Below are positions 36,001-44,114 of a stretch of 64,000 nt of DNA, one piece after another; the first letter of the stretch is position 1; every line of letters starts with the position of its first letter. The stretch covers positions 822,721 through 886,720 of the forward strand of contig NZ_VNIA01000001.1 of the NCBI RefSeq assembly GCF_008124875.1, read 5' to 3'. The notes below the pieces were generated by a model that saw only the letters and a list, made by a program, of their open reading frames with translations, did no database searches and was not told the DNA's origin. The DNA is from Tenacibaculum adriaticum. Its GTDB lineage: Bacteria; Bacteroidota; Bacteroidia; Flavobacteriales; Flavobacteriaceae. The translations under genes were made by a program, and so were the position numbers.

Positions 36001-36489
36001 TTTTGTGATGCTTATAACAACCATGTAAAATATGGGAATGTAACAAATATACCGACCAAGAATTTTTTCTACGGCATGGAAGTAGGTGAAGAAATTATGG
36101 TAGAAATAGAAAAAGGGAAAAATGTTCTAATTTCTCTGGTTTCTGTGGCTGATGCTGATGAGATGGGTAATGTTGGTGTTTTGTTTAAAGTCAACGGGCA
36201 GTTGCGCAATATGTTAATTAAAGATAAATCCGTAAAAGTAGAATCTGTTCAAAATATTAAAGTAGAAAATGGTAACCCTAAACATATTGGAGCTCCTTTA
36301 CAAGGTTTATTATCTAGTATTCTTGTAAAGAAAGGACAAGAAATTAAAAAGAATCAACCTTTGTTTGTTATAGAAGCTATGAAAATGGAAACTACGGTAG
36401 TAGCACCTGAAGCTGGATTAGTAAATAAAATTGAACAAAAAAGTGGCACACTTGTGAGTACAGATGACTTGATTGTCGTTTTAAAGTAA
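33037..36489 (+). CDS. pyc: Pyruvate carboxylase
   Basis: An 1150-residue single-chain biotin enzyme making oxaloacetate from pyruvate, bicarbonate and ATP. The biotin carboxylase part (about 1-450) has KKVLVANRGEIAIRIFRA, the ATP-grasp glycine loop ASGGGGRGIR and FIEVNPRIQVEHTVTE. The carboxyltransferase barrel (about 530-830) has DTTMRDGHQSL and the metal-binding HLHTHD. The C-terminal biotinyl domain carries EAMKMET with the biotin lysine at about 1116. Length and domain order are those of a full alpha4-type enzyme. An asparaginase-like gene follows after 39 bases. Confidence 0.97.
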   Translation: MKIKKVLVANRGEIAIRIFRACVEIGIKTVGVYTFEDRYSLHRYKADESYQIGEDNEPLKPYLNIEAIIRVAKQNQVDTIHPGYGFLSENAEFAQKCADNNIIFIGPKVSVLKALGDKITAKKVAVENNIPIIKSNKKDLTNINIALSEAEEIGYPVMLKAASGGGGRGIRVIRSKDELEKVFNESKRESLNAFGDDTVFLEKYVENPKHIEVQIVADSHGNMVHLFERDCSVQRRYQKVIEYAPSYGLEQETKNKLYEHAIAICKAVDYNNIGTVEFLLDDDGSIYFIEVNPRIQVEHTVTEVVTNIDLVKTQLFVAGGYKLFDQQIKIENQEAVKLTGYALQCRITTEDPTNDFKPDYGTISTYRSASGFGIRLDTGSIYQGVKISPFFDSMLVKVSASSRTLDGACRKMRRALSEFRIRGVKTNIYFLDNILKDPIFREGKTTVNYIKNEPSLFQFPESKNRANKLVDFLGEVIVNGNPDVKKIEANKKFIKPKVPTFDKSQEYPKGTKDLLTELGPEKFANWLKNEKKLHYTDTTMRDGHQSLIATRMRTLDMLQVAEGYAKNHPEIFSMEVWGGATFDVCLRFLHENPWERLRLLRKAMPNVLLQMLIRGSNGVGYTAYPDNLVQKFVEQSWENGVDIFRIFDSLNWMKSIAPCIEHVRIKTNGLAEGSICYTGDILNPSKTKYNLKYYIQLAKDIENAGAHILGVKDMAGLLKPNAAYELISALKSEINIPIHLHTHDTSSLQAAMYLKAAEAGIDVIDVALGGLSGLTSQPNFNSILEIFRFHERENHIDSKKLAEYSDYWELVRNYYYPFESGLKAGTGEVYSHEIPGGQYSNLKGQAIALGLEDKFPEVTKMYGEVNQLFGDIVKVTPSSKVVGDMAQYLISNNLNIEDVLEKGDSLSFPKSVIGFFNGDLGQPVGGFPEKIQKLILKGQKPYTERPNAHLDPIDFEEEFKVFKKNFSKGMGRDLEITDFLSYNLYPKVFCDAYNNHVKYGNVTNIPTKNFFYGMEVGEEIMVEIEKGKNVLISLVSVADADEMGNVGVLFKVNGQLRNMLIKDKSVKVESVQNIKVENGNPKHIGAPLQGLLSSILVKKGQEIKKNQPLFVIEAMKMETTVVAPEAGLVNKIEQKSGTLVSTDDLIVVLK

Positions 36490-36528
36490 TTAATATACAT
36501 ATAACAGAAAAATTAATAAATAGAAAAA

Positions 36529-37017
36529 ATGTTAATTATTACGACTGGAGGAACTATAGAAGGCTTAGATTATACTGATGAATCAGCAAAAATTACTAGT
36601 AAAACAATTTCTATTAAAGAACTAATCTCTAAGTTCAGAATTGATTTTAGATATTCAATCAGACATCTCTTTTCTAAAGATAGTAGGTGTATAACAAAAA
36701 CAGATAGAGAGCTTATTGTAAAAACAATCAAATGTAAAGAAACTAAAAACATTCTTATCACTCACGGCACATATACAATGATAGAAACAGCAGAATATTT
36801 AGCCAAATTGAACATAAACAAAACGATAATTCTTACTGGATCTTTTATTTTAGGTACTAAAGAAAATTCTGACGCTAGCTCGAATTTAAAATTTGCTATT
36901 TCTCAATTTAAAGTACTAAAAGAAGGAGTATATATAGTAATACAAAATAGAGTTTTTACATGGGACAATGTGAGAAAAAATGTTGAGCGGAATCAATTTG
37001 AGAGTAAATTAGATTAG
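36529..37017 (+). CDS. Short asparaginase-family protein
   Basis: A 162-residue protein equal to only the N-terminal domain of L-asparaginase I. The catalytic Thr region is ITTGGTIEG, and the second conserved block is ITHGTYTM (usually THGTDTM), so the Asp of the catalytic THGTD motif is Tyr here. The C-terminal domain of the usual 330-residue enzyme is absent. Single-domain forms of this kind are common in Bacteroidota and have no established activity. It is 9 bases ahead of the LuxR-type gene. Confidence 0.8.
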   Translation: MLIITTGGTIEGLDYTDESAKITSKTISIKELISKFRIDFRYSIRHLFSKDSRCITKTDRELIVKTIKCKETKNILITHGTYTMIETAEYLAKLNINKTIILTGSFILGTKENSDASSNLKFAISQFKVLKEGVYIVIQNRVFTWDNVRKNVERNQFESKLD

Positions 37018-37026
37018 TGATGGAAT

Positions 37027-37944
37027 ATGTTTGGTACTTCAATACATTGGACGACTTTTTTCTATTTATTGATTGATATCTTTATTGTTATATTCTCTTT
37101 TTTTCAATCTTTTAGGTTCAAAAATTCAAATCCAGATAGATATATTGTTCTAGGAGTTTTGTTTATAGCTTATAATACTTCTGGTGGTTTTTTACCGACA
37201 AAAGAATTTTTTGGACCTTTGATATTACAATATATTATAACATATAGTATTTCTATAATACTCATTATATATGTAATATATTACCTGTACAAAGAATATG
37301 ATATTTTAATATTAAAAATTTACCTTTCTGTAACCAATATTTCAATAATACTCTTTACGGGCTTTATATGTTTATTTCTACTACCTTATTTTCTTACGAA
37401 ATCTCTTTATGTAGCAAGGATAGTTTTTACATTTCCGGCAATACTTTTAAGTTTATATTTTTTATGGGCATTTTATGATAGAGTTTCTAAGACTCCCAAG
37501 TCTAATAAATTTACACTAAGAAGAAGTAAATTATCACTTTTATGTGCTTTTAGCATAGCTTCGCTACCGTTACTAACTGTTATTGGAGATTTTCAATGGT
37601 TGACATTTTCGGTAATGAACTTATCATTCTATGCAATTACGGCAATTGAAATAGATAGGTATTTGTATATTTTGGAAAATAAAAATAAAATGTTTGAAAT
37701 ATTTTCGTTTCATAAAGAGAATAAACAAAAACATATAGAGTCTAAGCTTATCTATCAAAGGCTCACAAGACGAGAAATTGAAATAGCAGTTTCAATTTTG
37801 GGTAATAAAACATACAAACAAATCGGAGATGATTTTTTTATTGCAGAGAGTACTGTTTCTAAACATGCCTCAAACATATTTAAGAAAACAGGAGCAAGAA
37901 ATAAAACCGAATTTATAAAGCGCTTCAAAATTAAAAGTAAATAG
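37027..37944 (+). CDS. Membrane-anchored LuxR-type transcriptional regulator
   Basis: A 305-residue protein with about six or seven hydrophobic helices in the first 215 residues and a LuxR/FixJ-type helix-turn-helix at the C-terminus (LTRREIEIAVSILGNKTYKQIGDDFFIAESTVSKHASNIFKKTG, in pieces). Such proteins hold the DNA-binding domain at the inner face of the membrane. The signal it senses and its targets are unknown. No receiver domain is present, so it is not an ordinary response regulator. Confidence 0.85.
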   Translation: MFGTSIHWTTFFYLLIDIFIVIFSFFQSFRFKNSNPDRYIVLGVLFIAYNTSGGFLPTKEFFGPLILQYIITYSISIILIIYVIYYLYKEYDILILKIYLSVTNISIILFTGFICLFLLPYFLTKSLYVARIVFTFPAILLSLYFLWAFYDRVSKTPKSNKFTLRRSKLSLLCAFSIASLPLLTVIGDFQWLTFSVMNLSFYAITAIEIDRYLYILENKNKMFEIFSFHKENKQKHIESKLIYQRLTRREIEIAVSILGNKTYKQIGDDFFIAESTVSKHASNIFKKTGARNKTEFIKRFKIKSK

Positions 37945-37950
37945 ATATTT

Positions 37951-37992
37951 ACGTATAAAAATACGTTCTTGTCCGTATAGATATACGTTCTT
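37951..37992. promoter_or_regulatory. Inverted and direct repeats after the LuxR-type gene
   Basis: ACGTAT-AAAA-ATACGT (37951-37966) is a perfect inverted repeat. ATACGTTCTT occurs at 37961 and again at 37983, 22 bases apart. It may be a terminator or an operator, possibly for the LuxR-type protein. It also lies near the unknown left end of the integrative element. Confidence 0.35.
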
Positions 37993-38201
37993 ATTTCAAG
38001 TTTAGATTTTACCCTATAATTATTTTTGTATATCACTCATTCATAATTGTATACTCATAGTTGTATTTTGAAATAATTAATATTTAAGAGATACATTATT
38101 TCTTTCTGTGTATAGGAATAGATTTTCATAAAAACTCTAGCTCAATTTTTTGTGTAATTTATCTCGATTTGCAGTTGGTTAAACTGTTCATATGAAAGCT
38201 T

Positions 38202-39044
38202 ATGGAATTAAAAAAGGAGATAGAAGAACTCTTAAGGGAATTGGAATACATTCATCAGTCTGATGCTCAAATTCTGAAAAAAAATTGCCTTAGCATTATT
38301 TCATGCAGAAACCTATTAACTAAGTTTCGTAAGAAAGTATTCAAAACAGGTTTTAACTCAGTAAAGGAGGAAATAGATTTTTTCAAAAGAGTAAAACAAG
38401 TTCCATTATCAAAATTAATTTATTACAAAGAGATTTATGAATTCGAAACCTTTCTCCCTAAAGAATCCAATGATAAACAAAAAGAGTTTATCAAAAAGCA
38501 ACTTAAGAGATATGATGATTTCTTTTTGACCAATATTGATTTTGGTCAATATATGCAAATGAACCATACTCATTTTGATGAATACTATTTTACAAGAAAA
38601 CCCAACAAAGATTTTCCAATTATAGGTTTCGGATTTTTCTCAGAAAATATTGAATTTAATACACCCAAAGATGTAACACTTGCACAATTTAAGGCTTATG
38701 ATTTAGCTGTGAAATATTTGAAAAGGGAACTTAAAATGTTAAGTGAAAGAAAAAGAGGATTAACTTCAATAAACGAAGAGAATGATCTGTTTTGGACAGG
38801 AAGTTATGCATCTTTTGTTGAAATGACTTATGGGATACATGCAATGGGTTGCCTAAATAATGGAAATATTGACATAAGGAAGATAATAGATCAGTTGGGG
38901 ATGTTTCTTCAAATAACAGGAGGCAACTATTCACGAACATATAACGAACTGAAATCTCGTAAGGGTTCACAAATCAAATTTTTCGAAGAAGCAGGAAAAA
39001 AATTAAAACAAAAAATGGATGATGAAGATGGATTAGATAGTTAA
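38202..39044 (+). CDS. rteC: RteC-family conjugative-transposon regulator
   Basis: A 280-residue protein matching RteC along its length: LRELEYIHQSDAQI, then FRKKVFKTGFNSVKEEIDFFKRVK (in parts), LIYYKEIYEFE, DEYYFTRK and near the C-terminus LFWTGSYASFVEMTYGIHAMGCLNNG. In CTnDOT, RteC is the activator that binds an inverted-repeat site and switches on the excision operon. Here the gene is followed by two 21-base repeats and then an Xis-like gene, so the same role is a fair inference. RteA and RteB, the two-component pair that controls rteC in CTnDOT, are not beside it. Confidence 0.9.
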   Translation: MELKKEIEELLRELEYIHQSDAQILKKNCLSIISCRNLLTKFRKKVFKTGFNSVKEEIDFFKRVKQVPLSKLIYYKEIYEFETFLPKESNDKQKEFIKKQLKRYDDFFLTNIDFGQYMQMNHTHFDEYYFTRKPNKDFPIIGFGFFSENIEFNTPKDVTLAQFKAYDLAVKYLKRELKMLSERKRGLTSINEENDLFWTGSYASFVEMTYGIHAMGCLNNGNIDIRKIIDQLGMFLQITGGNYSRTYNELKSRKGSQIKFFEEAGKKLKQKMDDEDGLDS

Positions 39045-39048
39045 AAAA

Positions 39049-39186
39049 CCGAACTCGGTTCACACTCTGTTTTTTTACTCTCTGCTTATAATGGTTGATA
39101 TAATTAGTATGAAATTCACGTTTAATTGAAATTTGGATATAAGAAAACTTATGAATTAAAAGTATCCGAACTCGGTTTAGACTCTG
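39049..39186 (+). promoter_or_regulatory. Two 21-base direct repeats, candidate RteC operator
   Basis: Copies at 39049-39069 and 39166-39186 agree at 19 of 21 positions. Each opens with CCGAACTCGGTT, itself a near-perfect palindrome (CCGA-AC-TCGG), and ends in ACTCTG. They lie 117 bases apart in the 255-base gap between rteC and the Xis-like gene. The first copy could also serve as the rteC terminator, since a T-run follows. Confidence 0.5.
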
Positions 39187-39299
39187 ATAGATTCTTATTA
39201 AACTAGTTCAATTTTGTAAAACGAAAGTCAAATCAGTCAAGAGGTCATAAAATTAGGTGAAAGTAATGCGATGATCTCTTTTATTTAAATCGTTTTACT

Positions 39300-39578
39300 A
39301 TGGCAGCAACAATAATCACTTCAGAAGATCTCTATCAGTTCAAAGTAGAACTTATAGACGAAATCAAACAATTATTCAATCAACATTCAGGGAATCCTAC
39401 CAAGAAATGGCTCAAATCTCCTGAAGTTCGTGAGCTTTTAGGTATATCACCAGGAACATTACAGAATCTTAGAGTAAATGGCACACTGCCCTATACAAAA
39501 GTAGGGGGTGTTTTGTATTATGATTATCTGGAAATTATACAAGTCTTAGAAAAGAATAGAGTAGAGAATAAATTCTAA
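39300..39578 (+). CDS. Helix-turn-helix (excisionase-like) protein
   Basis: A 92-residue protein with a coiled N-terminal segment and a winged MerR-like/Xis-type helix-turn-helix: WLKSPEVRELLGISPGTLQNLRVNGTLPYTKVGGVLYYD (seen in parts). Proteins of this type are in nearly all Bacteroidota conjugative transposons and act as excision factors or local regulators. It is the first gene of a short operon with the replication-like protein (6 bases on) and the ATPase. Confidence 0.88.
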   Translation: MAATIITSEDLYQFKVELIDEIKQLFNQHSGNPTKKWLKSPEVRELLGISPGTLQNLRVNGTLPYTKVGGVLYYDYLEIIQVLEKNRVENKF

Positions 39579-39584
39579 TTTGTT

Positions 39585-40124
39585 TTGGGAACTATTAATT
39601 ATATAAAGCACTTAAATGCTGTGTTTGTAAATATTTCTAAAGATTCCAGATTAAATCCAACTCACATCAGTTTGTATTTTGCTTTATTCTACTTATGGAA
39701 TGTAAACTTTTTCAGAGATGAATTTTACATCAACAGAGATGATGTAATGAAGCTTGCTAAAATTGGCTCAAAAACCACATACCATCGCTGTATAAAGGAG
39801 TTAAACCATTGGATGTATTTTGAATATTTACCTTCACATAATTCTTTTCACGGAAGTAAAATAAGGATGTTCAATTTTTGTACTAATAATGGACAAGTAA
39901 TGGACTCTAGCCAGACCAAAAATTGTACCAGCGCTGGACAAGCGCTGGTATCTATAAATAAACATATACAAACAATAACAAATCAAAAAAACAATAACAA
40001 ACAGCAAGATTTTAAAAACTCAAATTTGAAAGATCCTGAAAACTTGAACAAACTAGTAAAGGTTGACCAATATTTAGACAACCTTGGGACAGCTACTAAT
40101 AAAAATTATAATGAACCACTATGA
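39585..40124 (+). CDS. Replication-initiator-like DNA-binding protein
   Basis: A 179-residue protein read from a TTG start. The first about 110 residues (LNAVFVNISKDSRLNPTHISLYFALFYLWN, KLAKIGSKTTYHRCIKELNHW, in parts) look like a winged-helix DnaD/replication-initiator type domain common in these elements. The last 60 residues are low-complexity and rich in Asn, Gln and Lys. The next gene overlaps its stop by four bases (ATGA), so it is probably translated with the ATPase, as an initiator and helicase-loader pair. Function is inferred from this pairing. Confidence 0.65.
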   Translation: MGTINYIKHLNAVFVNISKDSRLNPTHISLYFALFYLWNVNFFRDEFYINRDDVMKLAKIGSKTTYHRCIKELNHWMYFEYLPSHNSFHGSKIRMFNFCTNNGQVMDSSQTKNCTSAGQALVSINKHIQTITNQKNNNKQQDFKNSNLKDPENLNKLVKVDQYLDNLGTATNKNYNEPL

Positions 40125-40783
40125 GTCATTCAACTCCAAATATTATTATAGAAGATGGTATAAAATACACATTGGGAGAATTAAGAGGGAATCATATTTT
40201 GTATGATTTTGAAAGAATTTTAATTTATCTAGAGGCAAAAGGAAAATTATTGTTTGGTGAAAATTTTAAAATATATAAAGAGGACAAGAAAATTCTTTAC
40301 AAGCTTTGTAACTATCAAATTGGAGACTGGAAAACCTGTAAAAAAATGAATATTGATATTAATAAGGGGATTTTACTTTCTGGACCAATAGGCTGTGGTA
40401 AAACTTCTTTAATGAAGCTTCTTCGTTATATTACTCCTCATTACCCAACTTATGAATTAATACCAGCCCGAATTATAACTTTTGCGTTTAATCATATAGG
40501 TTATAAGACCATTCAAGATTATGGTGATAATAAATTTTATTGTTTTGATGATTTAGGCGTTGAACCTGTGGGGCGGTTTTTTGGTAAAGACTGTAATGTG
40601 TTAGGTGAAGTTTTATTATCCCGCCATGATTTTTTTTTAAAATACAGAGTAAAGACCCATGCCACAACAAACCTTAATGCCCAAGAACTAGAAGAATGTT
40701 ATGGGAATCGGGTGCGCTCTCGAATGCGAGAATTGTTTAATTTGATAGGGTTTGATAAGGGAAGTAAAGATAAGAGGCAATGA
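40121..40783 (+). CDS. DnaC/IstB-like AAA ATPase
   Basis: A 220-residue AAA+ ATPase. The Walker A is GPIGCGKTS at about residues 88-96, the Walker B is FYCFDDLGVEP, and an Arg-rich C-terminus contains GNRVRSRMRELF, an arginine-finger-like segment. It resembles DnaC helicase loaders and the IstB accessory ATPases of transposons. Coupled to the replication-like gene upstream, it more likely loads helicase for element replication than helps a transposase, since none is here. Confidence 0.8.
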   Translation: MSHSTPNIIIEDGIKYTLGELRGNHILYDFERILIYLEAKGKLLFGENFKIYKEDKKILYKLCNYQIGDWKTCKKMNIDINKGILLSGPIGCGKTSLMKLLRYITPHYPTYELIPARIITFAFNHIGYKTIQDYGDNKFYCFDDLGVEPVGRFFGKDCNVLGEVLLSRHDFFLKYRVKTHATTNLNAQELEECYGNRVRSRMRELFNLIGFDKGSKDKRQ

Positions 40784-40902
40784 ATTATCATTAATTTTAT
40801 ATTTTCTTCTCATCATCTCTAATAGCTCATAGGTGGCAAGAATTTTTGGAATATTTCCAAATAATATTAAAACTTCAATTATTAAAATCACAAAATCATT
40901 TG

Positions 40903-40910
40903 TACCTTTG
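40903..40910 (+). promoter_or_regulatory. -7 promoter element of the methylase gene
   Basis: TACCTTTG matches TAnnTTTG exactly, 52 bases before the methylase start, in a 179-base gap that otherwise holds nothing recognisable. The methylase and its partner therefore have their own promoter inside the element. Confidence 0.5.
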
Positions 40911-40962
40911 GAATTAATTTATTAGTGTAACTAACTATCAGGTATTTTGGATAACTTTCGAT

Positions 40963-43900
40963 ATGATTGATTTTGATATAATAGAAAATTTAGGCTTGGA
41001 CAAGGCTATATCTGTTACTTCGGAATCTGATCAAATTTCTGAAAGTCAGTCGGTTGTAGTGAATCAAGTGAGAAACTTCGGTATTGATGAAATTTATTTT
41101 AGTACCGACGAAAATAATAATAGTTATCCTGCGGTTTTTTTAAAAAAGGTTGAAAAATTTGATGATCGAGCTCTTCATCAAATTGCAAAAGCTCAAAAAA
41201 AAATCTGGAACTTCAAAAAGGTAATTTTTCTATACGTTTATTCGGAAACTGAAATCCGTATTTACAATTGTGCCGAGAAACCTCTTATAATCAAATCAGA
41301 TGATTTTGACTATAAGAAGGAGCTTAAAATACTCGAAATTGAGTCTTACAAGTTTAAAGATAAAACCAAACTCAAACAACTTCAAAACCTCTTTTCCACC
41401 ATTGCCATTGATACAGGTATTATTTGGACATTGGAGGAGGCATATGAAATAAGAAAGAAAATAAGTCTTCAACGAAGGGTTGACAAATACCTTGTAGAGA
41501 GTCTTACTCATACTGCCAAGCAATTACAGGAAGAAGGTTTAGAAATTAATCTTATTCATAAAATAATAATGCGTTCTCTATTTCTTCTGTATTTAGAAGA
41601 TAGGGGTGCGACTGATGAAAAATTCTACTCGGAAATAAAAAATGGAGCAAAGTCTTATTTCGACATTTTGGACGATGCAGATAAAACTTATTCTCTTTTT
41701 CAAAAACTAGAAGAATACTTCAACGGTAATGTTTTTACAGTGGATAAGAATGAATCAATTTCTAGAGAACATTTACAAATTGTCAAAAAATGCTTTATCA
41801 ATGGTAATAACAATTCAATTCAGCAGAATCTTTTTGAAGATTTACGATTGTTCGATTTTAGTATTATTCAAATAGAATTGTTGAGTGAAATTTATGAGAA
41901 TTTCCTTGCTGAAATAAACCCTACTTTAAAGCAAGATACTGGTACTTATTACACACCACCTTCCCTAGTTGAACTCATATTAAATGAGAAATTACCAATC
42001 TCTAGGACAGAAAAAGAATTTAATGTTAAAGTATTAGATCCAACGTGTGGTTCAGGTATTTTTTTGGTTGAAAGTTTTAAACGTTTGGTTAAGCGTTACG
42101 AAAATGCCAAATTAGAAAAACTTACTGACTTTAATAAATTGAAGAAGTTATTAACGGATAACATATTTGGTGTAGAGATACATCCGCAGTCCATCAAAGT
42201 TGCTGCATTTAGCCTTTATTTGGCTTTGGTTGACAACTTAAACCCTAAGACAATTTGGCAAAATAAAGACTATCGCTTACCATATCTGATAAATGACCCT
42301 TCGGATGATACTCTTGTTGAACAAGGCAATAATCTCTTCCGAAGCGATACTATTCAGCAAAACCCAGAAGTAGAACAAATAGATTTTGATTTGGTAGTAG
42401 GAAATCCGCCTTTTGGCACTAAAAACCTATCCCAGTCTATTAGAGATTATAGTGATAAATATGGGTTTGCTAAAGAAATGGTATTGCCGTTTTTGCATAA
42501 AGCGACAACCTTTTCTGAAAATGGGGAAATTGCCTTGATTTTTAATACCAAAATCCTTACCAATACTAAGATAACATATCAAAATTTTAGAAAGTGGCTT
42601 TTCAACGAGTGCTACGTTGAGAAGATTTATAACTTTTCAATATTAAGGAATGCACCTAAAGACTTTGGCGGTCAATTATTTGGTTCAGCTACTGGTCCAA
42701 TAAGTGTTGTTTTTTATCAAAAACACCCACCTAAAAAGAAATCAAATACTATAGTTTACTATGCACCTAAAACCTTTATTAAATCAAATGTTATTGAAGG
42801 AGTAAGCATCGATAGTTCAGATTTAAAGTTTTTACCACGTGAAGAATGTGAAAAGCAAGACACCAAAATCTGGAAAGTTGCAATGTGGGGCGGATTATCT
42901 GACTTTAGATTGATAGAAAAATTGAATAATAATAAATACCAAACTATTGAGCAATTTAACAAGACACATAGCATTGAATCAGGCGTTGGTTTTCAGCTTT
43001 TAACCCAAAAGAAAGATGAGCCTAGGCATTCAAAAGTATTATCTGAACTACCATATCTAGATGCTAGTTCAATAGAAAGGTTTTATACGCAAAGTTCGAG
43101 GTTAAAAAACATTAAGGATTCAGTTAAAACACCGAAATCAAAATCTTTTTATAAAGCATTCTATAGTGTAAATGACATTGATGAAATAGAAGAACTTTCC
43201 CATTTCAGACGTCTTGGAGATATACAGGCATTCGTAAACACTCATATAGTTGTTAAAAAAGGATTAGAAAAAAATAGTGTTTGCTCATCCTTAATTGATG
43301 TAGATTGTTCTTTTAGAGATGGAGTTTATGGTTTTTATTCGAGTAAAAATGACAGCTCAATTCTTAACGTCTTAAACTCATATTTCAATTCCAAGTTGAG
43401 TAGTTATTACTTGTTTATGACTATTTCTTCCTATGGCATAGAAAGAGAGCAGATTATGAAAAATGAATACCTTTCAATCCCTATTAATTTAAAGGAATTT
43501 GAGATTACCAAAATTCTGAAATTATCTGAAAAATTTATTAAGAAAATTAAAGGTTTGGATTTCTGGAATATTGAAGAAAAGCGAAACCAATTGATAACTA
43601 CGTTTAGTGAAACAGTTGAAGGAATAATCAATAAAAGCTTTGGATTGAATGAAGATGAGATTAATCTTTTAAATGATGCTTTAGACTACAGTATGGATTT
43701 GTTTCATTCAAAAGCTAAGTCAGAGGCTTTGAATCCCGTTCGTAGTATTGAAGATTATTCTAAAAAGATTTGTGGCAAGTTGAATCAATTTTTAAAAGGG
43801 CAAAATCTATTTGCAAATGCCACGGTATTCGAGACAAATCATTTTTCACCTCTTTTAGTAATGAAACTTTCATTCGAAGAAAATGAAAAAGAAGTTTTAA

Positions 43901-44112
43901 AATCCCAAGAGGATGTGACTCAAGAACTACAAAAACTTGATAGACATTTGTGGACTAAACAAAGCACAAACATCTACTTCAGAAAAAAATTAAACTATAA
44001 GACTGGCAACGAGATTTTTATTGTTCGTCCCAATCAGAAACGATTCTGGACTCAATCGATGGCGATTGAAGATGCTTCAGAATTGATACTGGAAATCCTT
44101 AATGAAGTATAA
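40963..44112 (+). CDS. Eco57I-type adenine DNA methylase, probably type IIG-like restriction-modification protein
   Basis: A 1049-residue protein. The N-terminal about 110 residues (GIDEIYFSTDENN..YPAVFLKKVEKF...VIFLYVYSETEIRIYNC) are the kind of domain found before Eco57I-family methylases and may be a nuclease or its remnant. The methylase core follows: DTGTYYTPP, motif I LDPTCGSGIF at about 358 and the catalytic NPPF at about 481. The last about 350 residues, with SGVGFQL and a late DGVYGFYSS, look like a target-recognition part. A 205-residue nuclease-like protein is encoded 2 bases downstream. Together they could form a modification-restriction pair. Confidence 0.85.
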   Translation: MIDFDIIENLGLDKAISVTSESDQISESQSVVVNQVRNFGIDEIYFSTDENNNSYPAVFLKKVEKFDDRALHQIAKAQKKIWNFKKVIFLYVYSETEIRIYNCAEKPLIIKSDDFDYKKELKILEIESYKFKDKTKLKQLQNLFSTIAIDTGIIWTLEEAYEIRKKISLQRRVDKYLVESLTHTAKQLQEEGLEINLIHKIIMRSLFLLYLEDRGATDEKFYSEIKNGAKSYFDILDDADKTYSLFQKLEEYFNGNVFTVDKNESISREHLQIVKKCFINGNNNSIQQNLFEDLRLFDFSIIQIELLSEIYENFLAEINPTLKQDTGTYYTPPSLVELILNEKLPISRTEKEFNVKVLDPTCGSGIFLVESFKRLVKRYENAKLEKLTDFNKLKKLLTDNIFGVEIHPQSIKVAAFSLYLALVDNLNPKTIWQNKDYRLPYLINDPSDDTLVEQGNNLFRSDTIQQNPEVEQIDFDLVVGNPPFGTKNLSQSIRDYSDKYGFAKEMVLPFLHKATTFSENGEIALIFNTKILTNTKITYQNFRKWLFNECYVEKIYNFSILRNAPKDFGGQLFGSATGPISVVFYQKHPPKKKSNTIVYYAPKTFIKSNVIEGVSIDSSDLKFLPREECEKQDTKIWKVAMWGGLSDFRLIEKLNNNKYQTIEQFNKTHSIESGVGFQLLTQKKDEPRHSKVLSELPYLDASSIERFYTQSSRLKNIKDSVKTPKSKSFYKAFYSVNDIDEIEELSHFRRLGDIQAFVNTHIVVKKGLEKNSVCSSLIDVDCSFRDGVYGFYSSKNDSSILNVLNSYFNSKLSSYYLFMTISSYGIEREQIMKNEYLSIPINLKEFEITKILKLSEKFIKKIKGLDFWNIEEKRNQLITTFSETVEGIINKSFGLNEDEINLLNDALDYSMDLFHSKAKSEALNPVRSIEDYSKKICGKLNQFLKGQNLFANATVFETNHFSPLLVMKLSFEENEKEVLKSQEDVTQELQKLDRHLWTKQSTNIYFRKKLNYKTGNEIFIVRPNQKRFWTQSMAIEDASELILEILNEV

Positions 44113-44114
44113 TA

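Noticed and set aside
39049..39186. Possible CRISPR start from the two repeats
   Set aside because: Only two copies, with a 96-base gap that has no spacer-like pattern, and no cas genes nearby.
40121..40783. IstB-type insertion-sequence ATPase
   Set aside because: No transposase or terminal inverted repeats nearby; the overlap with a replication-like gene fits a helicase loader better.
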